NCBI GenBank assembly: GCA_949282265.1
Contig: CASDOZ010000005.1
Location: 109,678 to 173,677 of the forward strand
From: an uncultured Bacteroidales bacterium
GTDB lineage: Bacteria > Bacteroidota > Bacteroidia > Bacteroidales > Paludibacteraceae
DNA: 64,000 bases
Reading direction: 5' to 3'
Shown here: positions 1 to 8,228 of the stretch, piece after piece
Numbering within the stretch: the stretch's first letter is position 1
Layout of the letters: each line of letters starts with the position of its first letter
The notes under the pieces: model-generated
Seen by the model: only the letters and a program-made list of their open reading frames with translations
Database searches by the model: none
Told to the model about the DNA's origin: nothing
Made by a program: the position numbers and the translations under genes

Positions 1-558
1 GGATTCTTGGGGAGCGACCTTCGGCCGGATACTGAATTCGCAGCCGCAGTATTGCTGGTTGTAGAAACCGTTCAGGGCCAACAACTCGTTGCGGCGCTGC
101 TGCAAACCATCCTTGCGCCAGTTTTTATCATAAAAACGCAAGTCCGGGAAACGTGCGGCCGCCCAGTGTCCGGCTTCCGTGATTTGCGGCAGGCTTTTCC
201 AGCGCGAAGAAGCCAGCGTAGTGGCAAACAGCGTAAATCCATTGCCATGCGCCACCTCGGCCGTAGCCGACATGCGCAACTTGAAACATTGCAGGCAACG
301 GCTGCCACGCTCCGGCTCCGCCTCCAACCCGGCAACAGCCGACAGCCAAACAGCATGGTCATAATCACCATCCAGAATGTCCAAGCCCAATTTTACGGCA
401 TAACGGACGCACTCCGACTTGCGTATTTCATATTCTTCACGCGGATAAATATTCGGGTTGAAATAGAACAAGGTCGGACGCATGTCATGTTGCAGCATCC
501 ATTCGATAATGGCTGCCGAACAAGGCGCACAACATGTATGAAGTAGGATTTTTTCCAT
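1..558 (-). CDS. queH: Epoxyqueuosine reductase QueH (3' end outside window)
   Basis: QueH (DUF208 family) reduces epoxyqueuosine to queuosine, the last step of making the modified wobble base in GUN-anticodon tRNAs. The gene reads leftward from the ATG at 558 and stays open for 186 codons to the window edge. Visible motifs are the N-terminal HTCCAPCS, the middle CLQCF pair near residue 92, and QQYCGC near the C-terminus, which are the cysteine sets of this family. The family is usually about 190-230 residues, so only a short tail is missing. The start is clear because no other upstream in-frame ATG precedes the CC-APC motif. It is divergent from the downstream tRNA-Cys. Confidence 0.9.
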   Translation of the reverse strand, partial: MEKILLHTCCAPCSAAIIEWMLQHDMRPTLFYFNPNIYPREEYEIRKSECVRYAVKLGLDILDGDYDHAVWLSAVAGLEAEPERGSRCLQCFKLRMSATAEVAHGNGFTLFATTLASSRWKSLPQITEAGHWAAARFPDLRFYDKNWRKDGLQQRRNELLALNGFYNQQYCGCEFSIRPKVAPQES

Positions 559-614
559 CTATGGCGCAAAATTACAATTTATCCGACAGAAAAAACCATG
601 TTTTTTCATTTTCG

Positions 615-646
615 TTTGTTTTTATGCAAAAAAGCAACTATCTTTG
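615..646 (+). promoter_or_regulatory. Promoter of tRNA-Cys
   Basis: TTTG at 615-618 and TATCTTTG at 639-646 match the Bacteroidetes -33 and -7 elements with a 20-base spacer. The predicted start lies about 10-15 bases before the tRNA. Confidence 0.7.
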
Positions 647-665
647 CACCCGCAAAACATGAAAG

Positions 666-736
666 GGTACCTTGGCCGAGTGGTTAGGCATTGGTCTGCA
701 AAACCAAGTACAGCGGTTCGAATCTGCTAGGTACCT
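666..736 (+). tRNA. tRNA-Cys (GCA anticodon)
   Basis: The acceptor stem GGTACCT (666-672) pairs perfectly with AGGTACC (729-735), and the discriminator is T, as expected for cysteine tRNA. The anticodon loop CTGCAAA carries GCA, and the T-loop GGTTCGAAT is present. The CCA end is not fully encoded, which is normal in this phylum. Confidence 0.95.
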
Positions 737-750
737 CCCGGATTTCAGAA

Positions 751-781
751 AACCTTGGAAAGAAGTTTCCAAGGTTTTTTT
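751..781 (+). terminator. Intrinsic terminator after tRNA-Cys
   Basis: An 11-base inverted repeat (751-761 with 766-776) with a GAAG loop is followed by a run of seven T. Confidence 0.85.
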
Positions 782-872
782 GTTCATACATTCCAGACAA
801 GCCTGTTTTACCTGCGATAGAAATAAAAAAAACAGATAAACATGCAAGTACCGGAAAGCCCAAACCCATATA

Positions 873-911
873 ACACAAACAAAGGGAGTCCAATACAATA
901 TCGGACTCCCT
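873..911 (-). terminator. Terminator of the GEVED-domain gene
   Basis: AGGGAGTCC (883-891) pairs with GGACTCCCT (903-911). Read leftward it is followed by a T-rich stretch (TTTGTTTG). It lies just past the stop of the gene ending at 943. Confidence 0.65.
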
Positions 912-942
912 CAAGAACAGTAATTAAATTATCCTATTCTGC

Positions 943-2280
943 TTATTTCTTGAACTTAATCGTTCTGCCATCAACAACTGCAGCATAAAATCCATCGGCA
1001 AGTTCAGATACGGAAACATTACCCGATCCGCTCAGGAGCAATCTTCCAGACAAATCATAAATCAGAACACTGCTACCGTTTGTACAAAGCATTTGTTGTC
1101 CGGGATTATAATGAGCTATGGCTTCCACTACCGGCTCAAGTCCGGATGTTCCACCGGGAAGTGTTATCACAAGATTCTGATCCCCTTCTACAATACCTTC
1201 GTAGTAAAACATATTAACATCATCAGTTATTTCCGCAGGATTGCCATTCAAAGTTACAGAAACCTTTACCTCGTCATCTTTGGTGTAAATAATTATATAA
1301 TAAAAAGAACCTTCTTCCAATTTAACCCCGCTATTGACAATATTACTCTCTCCATCATATAATTCTATACCTCCTTCTCCCAAATAAGACTGGTCGCCAA
1401 CAATTGAATAGGTTACCACACCGTATTTTATTTCAGAGACTTCAACACTTACAGTAGTAGCTCCATTTACCACAAACGTACGGCTGTCTGTTATATTAAC
1501 CTCATTTGCCTTTATTGAGGTAACTTTCCAGCCATCGTCTGGAACGACATTAACAGTCAATTCCGTTCCTTCCGGAACTTCAGAGCCGCTTGCAACCGTT
1601 TCAGTGCCGTTCAACAAAGATATCTGAGCATGGTCGTTGGGAGTAACGGTAACCACATGATTCTGAACAACTTTTGGCGATACGTTAACATCAAAATCAT
1701 AAACGATACCTTCCTTGCAAGTAGTTACAAAATCTGCTGCAGTACCATTGTCACCAAACCACGCGTTTGTATAGTTGAAACGAACCCTTGCAACTCCCTC
1801 CTGCACATCATTTGGAACAACAATGTTATAAGTAAAATCAAGGACATCCATGTTACCGCCAATATTGTGTCCAGGAGGAGTATCGCCTTTGATTTTTTTT
1901 ACTGATTCAAATGTACCATCACCATTCCAGTCAATGGCGAGAACTACGGCCGTAAAACGCAAATCCTGTCTCACAGTACTTGTACTATATTCACCAAGGC
2001 TATGTGCCACAAAATGCGCAGAAATGGTCTCTCCTGCTGTTGCATCCATTGTCATACCAGAAAGTACATTCCAAAATACCCTTGGAGCTGTGTAGTTCCA
2101 TGTTTTTGTTTGAGTGCCCTTAGTCAGAGTAATCGTTTCGACATAAGTGTTTGCAAATTTAGAGTCAGTAAAGGTTTTACCCTCATCTGCTGTAAACGTT
2201 GGCGCTGTATAAGTAGCAGCCATCCCCATTGCAGAAAACGCAAAAATAAAACTCGAAAGAATCGCGTAAAACTTGTTCAT
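943..2280 (-). CDS. Secreted GEVED-like domain protein with T9SS sorting tail
   Basis: This 445-residue protein has a typical signal peptide (MNKFYAILSSFIFAFSAMGMAA). Residues about 80-205 contain IDWNGDGTFE and end in VYDFDVNVSP, which resembles the GEVED domain of Bacteroidetes secreted proteins. Residues about 205-290 resemble the bacterial repeat domain with GTELTV and PDDGWKV. The C-terminus carries a T9SS type A-like sorting domain (IYDLSGRLLLSG, then DGFYAAVVDG and a basic end). Specific function is unknown; it is probably surface-exposed or released. It is monocistronic, with its own promoter and terminator. The GEVED call is by motif only. Confidence 0.75.
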   Translation of the reverse strand: MNKFYAILSSFIFAFSAMGMAATYTAPTFTADEGKTFTDSKFANTYVETITLTKGTQTKTWNYTAPRVFWNVLSGMTMDATAGETISAHFVAHSLGEYSTSTVRQDLRFTAVVLAIDWNGDGTFESVKKIKGDTPPGHNIGGNMDVLDFTYNIVVPNDVQEGVARVRFNYTNAWFGDNGTAADFVTTCKEGIVYDFDVNVSPKVVQNHVVTVTPNDHAQISLLNGTETVASGSEVPEGTELTVNVVPDDGWKVTSIKANEVNITDSRTFVVNGATTVSVEVSEIKYGVVTYSIVGDQSYLGEGGIELYDGESNIVNSGVKLEEGSFYYIIIYTKDDEVKVSVTLNGNPAEITDDVNMFYYEGIVEGDQNLVITLPGGTSGLEPVVEAIAHYNPGQQMLCTNGSSVLIYDLSGRLLLSGSGNVSVSELADGFYAAVVDGRTIKFKK

Positions 2281-2331
2281 AACATAATTTTTAAGGTTAA
2301 AAAAACATATTGCTTATTATTAAAAAACGTG

Positions 2332-2339
2332 CAAATATA
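2332..2339 (-). promoter_or_regulatory. Promoter (-7 box) of the GEVED-domain gene
   Basis: On the minus strand this reads TATATTTG, a consensus Bacteroidetes -7 element, about 50 bases before the start codon at 2280. GTTAAAAG lies upstream in the -33 region. Confidence 0.65.
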
Positions 2340-2467
2340 AACATTTACTTTTAACTACCCCCAACGCCCTGATCCAAAAATATGTTTTTATTCATTTTTT
2401 ACATTATGACGCATATAATAACAAACAATTTATCATATCCATACCCTGCAAAAATAAATAACCCAAT

Positions 2468-4342
2468 TCAACGCCCAGCCATATCATCATACAGTTTTTG
2501 CAGGTAAGCCTTGCCCATTTCCAGCGTTTCCGTTGCTGTTTCCCCCTCTTCCGAGACGACGCGGCCGGCCTGGTTGTCATGCACCACCCTGCTGTCCGGC
2601 ATAAGCAGGCCGAAAGCATCCGGAAACGTAAAGAATGCGAAATGCGGCGCGACCGGATTCATCATATCCTTGCTGAAGGTAAAGTCGCCATGCGGCAAAC
2701 CCATCTGTGCCAGTAATGTGGCGGCAATATCTTGCTGCGAACCGCACACATCAATCCGGCGAGGCTGGAGAACGGCACCGCCCAACATCAACAACGGAAT
2801 CCGATAACACTCAAACGACAAATGGTCTATGTTGTCAGGATAAGCCCCCAAATGATCCGGCATCAGCAAAACCAAGGTGTTATCCCACTGCGGCATCTCG
2901 CGGAAACGGCGGATAAAATCACCCACGCAACTGTCCGTATAGGCAAACGCATTCAGGCGATTGTCCGCCAAACGGCGATAAGGCACCTCGAAAGGCTCGT
3001 GGCTGCTCGATGTCTGCAAAACACGGAACATGGATTTTTCCTTGCCCGCGGCCGATTCCGCTTTCAAGTCATCCAGCAATCTGGCAAAAACAAAATGGTC
3101 ATGCACGCCCCATTTGCTCAACCTTTCCGATAGTGGAAAATCCTTGTCCGCGACAATGGACTCAAAGCCCGACGCCATCAGATAGGAACGCATATTGGTA
3201 AAATCGGCATCGCCACCGTAATAATATTTCGCACCATAGCCCACCTTGCGCAACGAGCCGGCTATGGAAGGTAACGACTGCGTGTTGCGCGGATATTTCA
3301 TAATGCTTGTGGTCGGCTGCGCCGGATAACCGCTCAAAATAGACACCAAACCGCGGTCGGTGCGGAAACTGTTGGCGTACATGTTCGTGAACAGCACACT
3401 TTCTTCCGCCAAACTATCCAGGCAAACCGCAATATCCGGCTCGCCACCCAATGCCGTCATCAGATGGGAGGAAAAACTTTCGAGAATAACCATCAGCACA
3501 TCAGGGCGCTGCGTTTTCAGAAGCACAGCCGATGAATCACGACGGACACTATCCGACGGCCAACCAGCAACCGCCGGGTCGATCATCGCATCAAACAGTC
3601 TATCAGCTTCTTCGGGAGGCATAAAACGGTACTGTCCGCCAAAGTCCTTTTGCTTGGATAGCGATTCCATCAGACTGAAAATCGGATTGATGGCCGCATG
3701 ATTCAACTTCTGGTCGGAACTGAAATAGACCTGTCCCGTGTTCATGGTCGATACGGTGAAACCGCCGCGAATGGGAATAAACAGCAGTGCCGTGCAAAAC
3801 AGCAGGACAGCCGAATAAGCAACTTTGCGCCCCAACAATTGAAGCGGCGGAAAAACCGTTTTGCGCAACAGGACGAAACGAAAAACCGTGTAAATCAAAG
3901 CAGCGTACAACAGCACGAGCAACACGCCGCCAATGACCGCCCACGTGCTTACGCCGGCCACGGCATCTTTCGGTGAAGAAAAGAAATAGAACAAAGGCGT
4001 GGCATCCAAACGGAAGCCCCAAAACCCGTACAGCGACAAGTCCGTTACCGCAACCAAGGACATAAACACGGAAACAAGCGCAAAATAGCCGCAACGGATA
4101 TAATGCAGAATCCGCGACGATGTCCATAGCGACGCAATCAACAGAAGCCCGGGAATGACCGTCACATAACCTGCCAGCGACAAATCAAGCGGCAACCCAT
4201 GCCACATGACGCGAAACCAGTCCGCCCACGAAATATCGGCATACAAGGCATAATAAACGCCCATAAACAACGGCTTCTGCAACACAAAAAGGCAGACAAC
4301 CAATACATAAGTCGCTATGAAATTCAAAAACCTGTCTTTCAT
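2468..4342 (-). CDS. LtaS/MdoB-like sulfatase-fold membrane protein
   Basis: A 624-residue member of the alkaline phosphatase superfamily, of the group that includes lipoteichoic acid synthase and phosphoglycerol transferase. The N-terminal ~200 residues hold about five hydrophobic membrane segments. The C-terminal half is the extracytoplasmic catalytic domain, with PDVLMVILES (the nucleophile region; FRTDRG carries the threonine position), a YYYGGD segment and VLLMPDHLG with metal-binding Asp and His. In Gram-negative bacteria such enzymes move phosphoglycerol, phosphoethanolamine or similar groups onto envelope glycans or lipids; the substrate here is unknown. The start ATG at 4342 sits about 20-25 bases after a good -7 box. 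Confidence 0.8.
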   Translation of the reverse strand: MKDRFLNFIATYVLVVCLFVLQKPLFMGVYYALYADISWADWFRVMWHGLPLDLSLAGYVTVIPGLLLIASLWTSSRILHYIRCGYFALVSVFMSLVAVTDLSLYGFWGFRLDATPLFYFFSSPKDAVAGVSTWAVIGGVLLVLLYAALIYTVFRFVLLRKTVFPPLQLLGRKVAYSAVLLFCTALLFIPIRGGFTVSTMNTGQVYFSSDQKLNHAAINPIFSLMESLSKQKDFGGQYRFMPPEEADRLFDAMIDPAVAGWPSDSVRRDSSAVLLKTQRPDVLMVILESFSSHLMTALGGEPDIAVCLDSLAEESVLFTNMYANSFRTDRGLVSILSGYPAQPTTSIMKYPRNTQSLPSIAGSLRKVGYGAKYYYGGDADFTNMRSYLMASGFESIVADKDFPLSERLSKWGVHDHFVFARLLDDLKAESAAGKEKSMFRVLQTSSSHEPFEVPYRRLADNRLNAFAYTDSCVGDFIRRFREMPQWDNTLVLLMPDHLGAYPDNIDHLSFECYRIPLLMLGGAVLQPRRIDVCGSQQDIAATLLAQMGLPHGDFTFSKDMMNPVAPHFAFFTFPDAFGLLMPDSRVVHDNQAGRVVSEEGETATETLEMGKAYLQKLYDDMAGR

Positions 4343-4372
4343 CCCCGAATGTCATTTTTTATCTTAACCGCG

Positions 4373-4380
4373 CAAAAGTA
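4373..4380 (-). promoter_or_regulatory. Promoter (-7 box) of the LtaS-like gene
   Basis: The minus strand reads TACTTTTG followed by CG, matching TAnnTTTG, 30 bases before the start codon at 4342. Confidence 0.6.
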
Positions 4381-4442
4381 TGGATTTTATTCCGATTGCC
4401 ATCATACCGGCAATATAAAATACAGAAACGATCGGCAAAAAA

Positions 4443-5097
4443 TTACCCGTTCACACGGTGGTAATCTTCAAGAAACTTTTTCAGTCCGGCATCCGTGAGC
4501 GGATGGTTCAGCAGGCCTTTTATGGCTGCCAGCGGACAAGTCGCCACATCGGCGCCCACTTCGATACATTGGATGATATGTGCCGTATGACGAATGGAGG
4601 CTGCCAGCACCTGCGTATGGTATCCGTAATAACGGTACATTTCCACAATTTTGGCCACCAGCCCGATGCCGTTCTCACTGATATCGTCCAAACGACCCAC
4701 GAACGGCGAAACGTAGGTTGCACCGGCTTTGGCCGCCAGCAACGCCTGCCCAACCGAAAACACCAATGTGCAATTGGTGCGGATGCCTATTTCCGAAAAA
4801 TGCTTGATTGCCTTTATGCCATCGGCAATACAAGGAACCTTGACCACGATATTCGGATGAAGCGCCGACAAGATTTTGCCCTCTTCAATCATGTTTTCAT
4901 AATCGGTCGCAATCACTTCGGCACTCACATCGCCCTGCACGAGCTTGCATATTTCCACATAATGTTTGTGCTGGTTTTCAATGCCCCGGATTCCTTTTGA
5001 ACATTAGGAAAAGATTAGGCGTTACCCCATTAAATACGCCCTTATTACAGGCTTCACGGATTTGTTCCAGATTTCCCGTTTCAAGAAGAAAATTAAG
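4443..5097 (-). pseudogene. Transaldolase / fructose-6-phosphate aldolase-like gene, 5' end decayed
   Basis: The intact part (4443 to about 4995) encodes an aldolase of the small transaldolase family, with the Schiff-base lysine in HPNIVVKVPC, then AGATYVSPFVGRLDD and VLAASIRH. The upstream homology (NFLLETGNLEQIREA, NGVTPNLFLMFK) is in another frame: the frame breaks at about 4998-5004, where family members read KEGIRG and this sequence appears to have lost two bases. The conserved FFIDTA has become FLLETG and TTNPS has become TPNLF, so residues that line the active site are changed. No start codon lies between the promoter and the homology. A shorter product could start from the GTG at 4958, but it would lack the first beta-strand. 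Sequencing error could explain the frameshift but not all the changes. Confidence 0.75.
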
Positions 5098-5106
5098 AGA
5101 TATCCG

Positions 5107-5114
5107 CAAAAGTA
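5107..5114 (-). promoter_or_regulatory. Promoter (-7 box) of the decayed transaldolase gene
   Basis: The minus strand reads TACTTTTG followed by CGG. It lies only about 10-13 bases from the first recognisable transaldolase residues, leaving no room for a normal leader and start codon. A small inverted repeat TTCCGA/TCGGAA (5124-5129 with 5136-5141) lies just upstream. Confidence 0.55.
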
Positions 5115-5167
5115 CAAAGAATATTCCGAATAGTATCGGAAAAAGGAAAGGAAATCTATACAAAAAC

Positions 5168-5197
5168 TTGTTTTCATTTATATTTTTATTACTTTTG
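5168..5197 (+). promoter_or_regulatory. Promoter of the structured leader RNA
   Basis: TTG at 5168-5170, a 19-base spacer, then TACTTTTG at 5190-5197 followed by C. This is a near-ideal Bacteroidetes promoter, with transcription expected to begin near 5204, about 260 bases before the protease start codon. Confidence 0.75.
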
Positions 5198-5203
5198 CAA
5201 TCG

Positions 5204-5464
5204 GATAGGCAAAGTCCTATTCATAACATATTGATAAGAAGCGTTATGTCTTCTTCTTGCGTGTATAAAGCCTGAGAAACTTTAAAACGAGAACAAGGGA
5301 CGACATAGTGGTTCTCACGCTTCGGCGTGGACTGCCATTATTGTTACATCTGTTCTCAAGGGTTTTCTCAGGGCCTATACACAAGGATGTGGCATTGCAG
5401 TTCCACGCTTTTCGTTTTAACCATTAAAGTCGTATGGGAACTGGTACGAAAACAAATACAGATT
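5204..5464 (+). ncRNA. Highly folded RNA: long leader or 6S-like small RNA
   Basis: The transcript contains nested complementary arms: GTGTATA (5261-5267) with TATACAC (5376-5382); CCTGAGAAA (5271-5279) with TTTCTCAGG (5364-5372); GAGAACA (5289-5295) with TGTTCTC (5351-5357); ATAGTGG (near 5306-5312) with CCATTAT; and an apical CACGC-TTCG-GCGTG hairpin (5316-5329). This makes one long hairpin broken by internal loops. Downstream, CAGTTCC (5398-5404) pairs with GGAACTG (5437-5443), and TTTTCGT (5409-5415) can pair with ACGAAAA (5446-5452) as a pseudoknot close to the start codon. It may be a regulatory leader of the protease gene. A long interrupted hairpin is also the shape of 6S-type RNAs, including the Bacteroidetes 6S-Flavo class, so that is a second possibility. 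No protein-coding signal is seen. Confidence 0.6.
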
Positions 5465-8164
5465 ATGAAAAAATCATGTCTTTTCTTATTGGCAGCATGC
5501 CTGAGCATATTGGCACATGCTGATGAAACTGGTCTTTTCCATTTCGACCTTTCACAGGAAAACATTCCTCATGAAAAAGCCACTGATTATTTTAATGAGT
5601 GGTTCACATTGGACTCAAATTGCACGTTTGAACAAGTACGCGATTATACCGATAAACTTGGAATACGCCACACCAATTACCAACAGTACTACAACGGCAT
5701 AGAAGTCGAGCACTGCATCATCATGATACATAGCCGCGACGGACAGCTGACGCATGCAAACGGTTGTGTTATGGAAACAGAGAATCAACCCAAAGCCACA
5801 ACCAAACGCATAAGCAAGGAAGAAGCTGCAAAAAAAGTTTATCCCCAAAGTACCGGCAAACAAAATGCGGAATTATTGATAATATCCATATCCACAGACC
5901 ATGGAACACTGTTCCGTCCGGCATATAAAATATACGATATAACCAAAAATGCAGATATTTATGTTGATGCCGAGACCGGAGAAATCATTAAAACAATTTC
6001 GCACATATATAATGCAGATGTAACTTGTAGAGGATATTCGCTGTACAATGGTTGGCAGAATTTTACATGCGATTACAGCAATACGACAGGATATTACACT
6101 TTAATTGACAATGCACGCCGAATAATTACCCTGGATGCTACACAAGCAAACACTAAATATCTACTTCAAGCAATGAACGACGTTGTAGGAGAAACAGATT
6201 TTGAAAAAGGATATGCAATATTAAATCAAGGGTTTATGGACTTTGTGGGTACATGCAGAGCTATCGGAAACACGACAACAACATGGAGCATAACAGCTTT
6301 GACTTCCGTAACCATTACAAGTACGCCTGATAACAGCTGGTGGTATTCCATAGTGGACACCAAACCGGATTTATACATCAAAATAAGGGATGCTGAAAAT
6401 AATCTGGTATATACAAGTGGCACACAAGAAGACTGCACGTTGCCCGTAACATTCAATATAGGAAATTCCATTCCATTAGAAACAACAAATTATGTAATAG
6501 AAATCTGGGATGCTGACGTGGATGATGATGATTACGGGGGATCAATAACCCTTACTTCCAACGAAGCTGGAACATACACCTGGTCAGGCGACTATACGAC
6601 AGGCCGCCTCACGATTGAAAATACAGGTAATCCGTATATCGATGCGCATTGGGGCATGCAAAAAACATACGACTTTTACAAAAATGTGTTTGACCGTAAA
6701 AGTTATGACGATGAGAATGCCGACATTATACAGTTCGTGTTTCCCCCATACGATACAAAATATTTTAATTCAATGCCCAATAATGCTTTTGCTAATGCAT
6801 ACTACAAACAAATTACATATGGTGCCTGGCCTGATTTCATGGCCTATGGCTGCGGTGATGGAGCTACCATGAATCCTGTTGTGGCCTTAGATATTATGGC
6901 ACATGAATTTACACATTTGGTAACCGCCTACAAGGGTAATGGAGGATTGGTATACCAAGGAGAATCCGGAGCTTTGAACGAATCGTTTTCCGATATTATG
7001 GGTTTCGCTGTGGAGAATTACGTACTCGGTGACAATGATTATCTGATAGGCGAAGATGTTGTGATAGGCTACAGCAACTTGCGCTCCATGAAAGACCCCA
7101 ATTTAGGTATGGATGGCACATCCCCATCGCCGGATACATACGGAGGTGCATATTGGATAAACCCGAACGACACCGAAAATGACGATGGGGGCGTTCACAC
7201 AAATTCAGGCGTACAAAACAAATGGTTCTATTTGTTATGTGAAGGCGGCAGAGGCATGAACGACAACGGGACCAACTATGATGTCACCGGTATTGGCATC
7301 GAAAAAGGCCGCCAGATTGCTTATCGCAACCTAATCAACCAGTTATCACCAACAGCAAATTTCGCTGCTGCACGCCAAGGCTCATTAGACGCTGCAACTG
7401 AGTTATACGGAAAAGGGTCTCTCGAATATCAGTCTGTCATGAATGCATGGCACGCTGTTGGCGTTGGCAGCAAGTACATATTGCCCGACTTACCCGCCCC
7501 AGGCAAATATGTCATTGTTACCCAACGCGATCCTTCAAGCAATTATTTTTACATGACTTCCGATTTAGGAACAGCGTCCACCAAACGCTACCAAGCTGTA
7601 GATGCAGGAACAACTGTCCTTAGTTCCATTGTCGCAAAAAGTCTGGACAATAAATATATTTGGGAAGTGATCCATAGCGGTAATGGCATAAAACTGAAAA
7701 ATGGCACACAATACAGCACATGGAAATCCGGTAATTCTGCAATCTTTGACGATAGCGGAAAACAGCTAAATGTAATCAATAACAATGACGGCAGCTATAC
7801 ACTTACTTTCCCCGAATCTGCAACCGTAACACGCTATCTATCATTGAACGCCGACCCAAAATATAATTTCTTTGCATATTATGGGAATACCAACCAGATT
7901 GCTAATCTGACATTCATTCCTTACCAGACAACGGCAACTATGATCAATACCATAGAAGAATCAGATGAAATAGCAGTATTTGCCGGCCAAAAAACAATTC
8001 ATATCAAATCAAAAGAAATTCTGCCTGTTTCAATTTTTGATATGTATGGCCGTCGTATCTATACTTCTGATAACAAATCATATATGGAAGTTCTTGTGCC
8101 TCAGACTGGTATCTATATTGTACAAATTGGAAAAGAAACAAGAAAAATAATAGTTACCAACTAA
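5465..8164 (+). CDS. Secreted thermolysin-like (M4) metalloprotease with T9SS tail
   Basis: An 899-residue zinc protease. The start ATG at 5465 is chosen because it gives a clean signal peptide (MKKSCLFLLAACLSILAHA); in-frame codons further upstream lie inside the folded leader. Residues about 20-180 form an FTP/PepSY-like propeptide. The catalytic domain has HEFTH at 480-484, with the third zinc ligand in NESFSD at about residue 506 and a later GGVHTNSG segment that fits the M4 active-site histidine. A beta-sandwich insertion (about 240-390) lies between propeptide and catalytic domain. The C-terminus has a T9SS type A sorting domain (ISIFDMYGRR-like, then TGIYIVQIG and a basic end). It probably digests host or dietary protein outside the cell. 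Confidence 0.9.
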   Translation: MKKSCLFLLAACLSILAHADETGLFHFDLSQENIPHEKATDYFNEWFTLDSNCTFEQVRDYTDKLGIRHTNYQQYYNGIEVEHCIIMIHSRDGQLTHANGCVMETENQPKATTKRISKEEAAKKVYPQSTGKQNAELLIISISTDHGTLFRPAYKIYDITKNADIYVDAETGEIIKTISHIYNADVTCRGYSLYNGWQNFTCDYSNTTGYYTLIDNARRIITLDATQANTKYLLQAMNDVVGETDFEKGYAILNQGFMDFVGTCRAIGNTTTTWSITALTSVTITSTPDNSWWYSIVDTKPDLYIKIRDAENNLVYTSGTQEDCTLPVTFNIGNSIPLETTNYVIEIWDADVDDDDYGGSITLTSNEAGTYTWSGDYTTGRLTIENTGNPYIDAHWGMQKTYDFYKNVFDRKSYDDENADIIQFVFPPYDTKYFNSMPNNAFANAYYKQITYGAWPDFMAYGCGDGATMNPVVALDIMAHEFTHLVTAYKGNGGLVYQGESGALNESFSDIMGFAVENYVLGDNDYLIGEDVVIGYSNLRSMKDPNLGMDGTSPSPDTYGGAYWINPNDTENDDGGVHTNSGVQNKWFYLLCEGGRGMNDNGTNYDVTGIGIEKGRQIAYRNLINQLSPTANFAAARQGSLDAATELYGKGSLEYQSVMNAWHAVGVGSKYILPDLPAPGKYVIVTQRDPSSNYFYMTSDLGTASTKRYQAVDAGTTVLSSIVAKSLDNKYIWEVIHSGNGIKLKNGTQYSTWKSGNSAIFDDSGKQLNVINNNDGSYTLTFPESATVTRYLSLNADPKYNFFAYYGNTNQIANLTFIPYQTTATMINTIEESDEIAVFAGQKTIHIKSKEILPVSIFDMYGRRIYTSDNKSYMEVLVPQTGIYIVQIGKETRKIIVTN

Positions 8165-8194
8165 AAATACTTTTATCGACTTTCAATCCATAAA

Positions 8195-8228
8195 CGTTGC
8201 CGGCTTTTAAAAGTTCGGCAATGTTTTT
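8195..8228. terminator. Terminator between convergent genes
   Basis: GTTGCCG and CGGCAAT arms flank a TTTTAAAA-containing loop, followed by a T run on the plus strand. It separates the protease gene from the leftward operon. Confidence 0.65.

Noticed and set aside
7-546. Plus-strand frame of 179 codons at the left edge
   Set aside because: It lies antisense to queH, whose cysteine motifs are unmistakable.
638-914. Minus-strand small frames over tRNA-Cys
   Set aside because: They overlap the tRNA and its terminator and have no coding features.
5327-5464. N-terminal extension of the M4 protease from an upstream ATG
   Set aside because: It would place 46 residues before a perfect signal peptide and lies inside the folded RNA.
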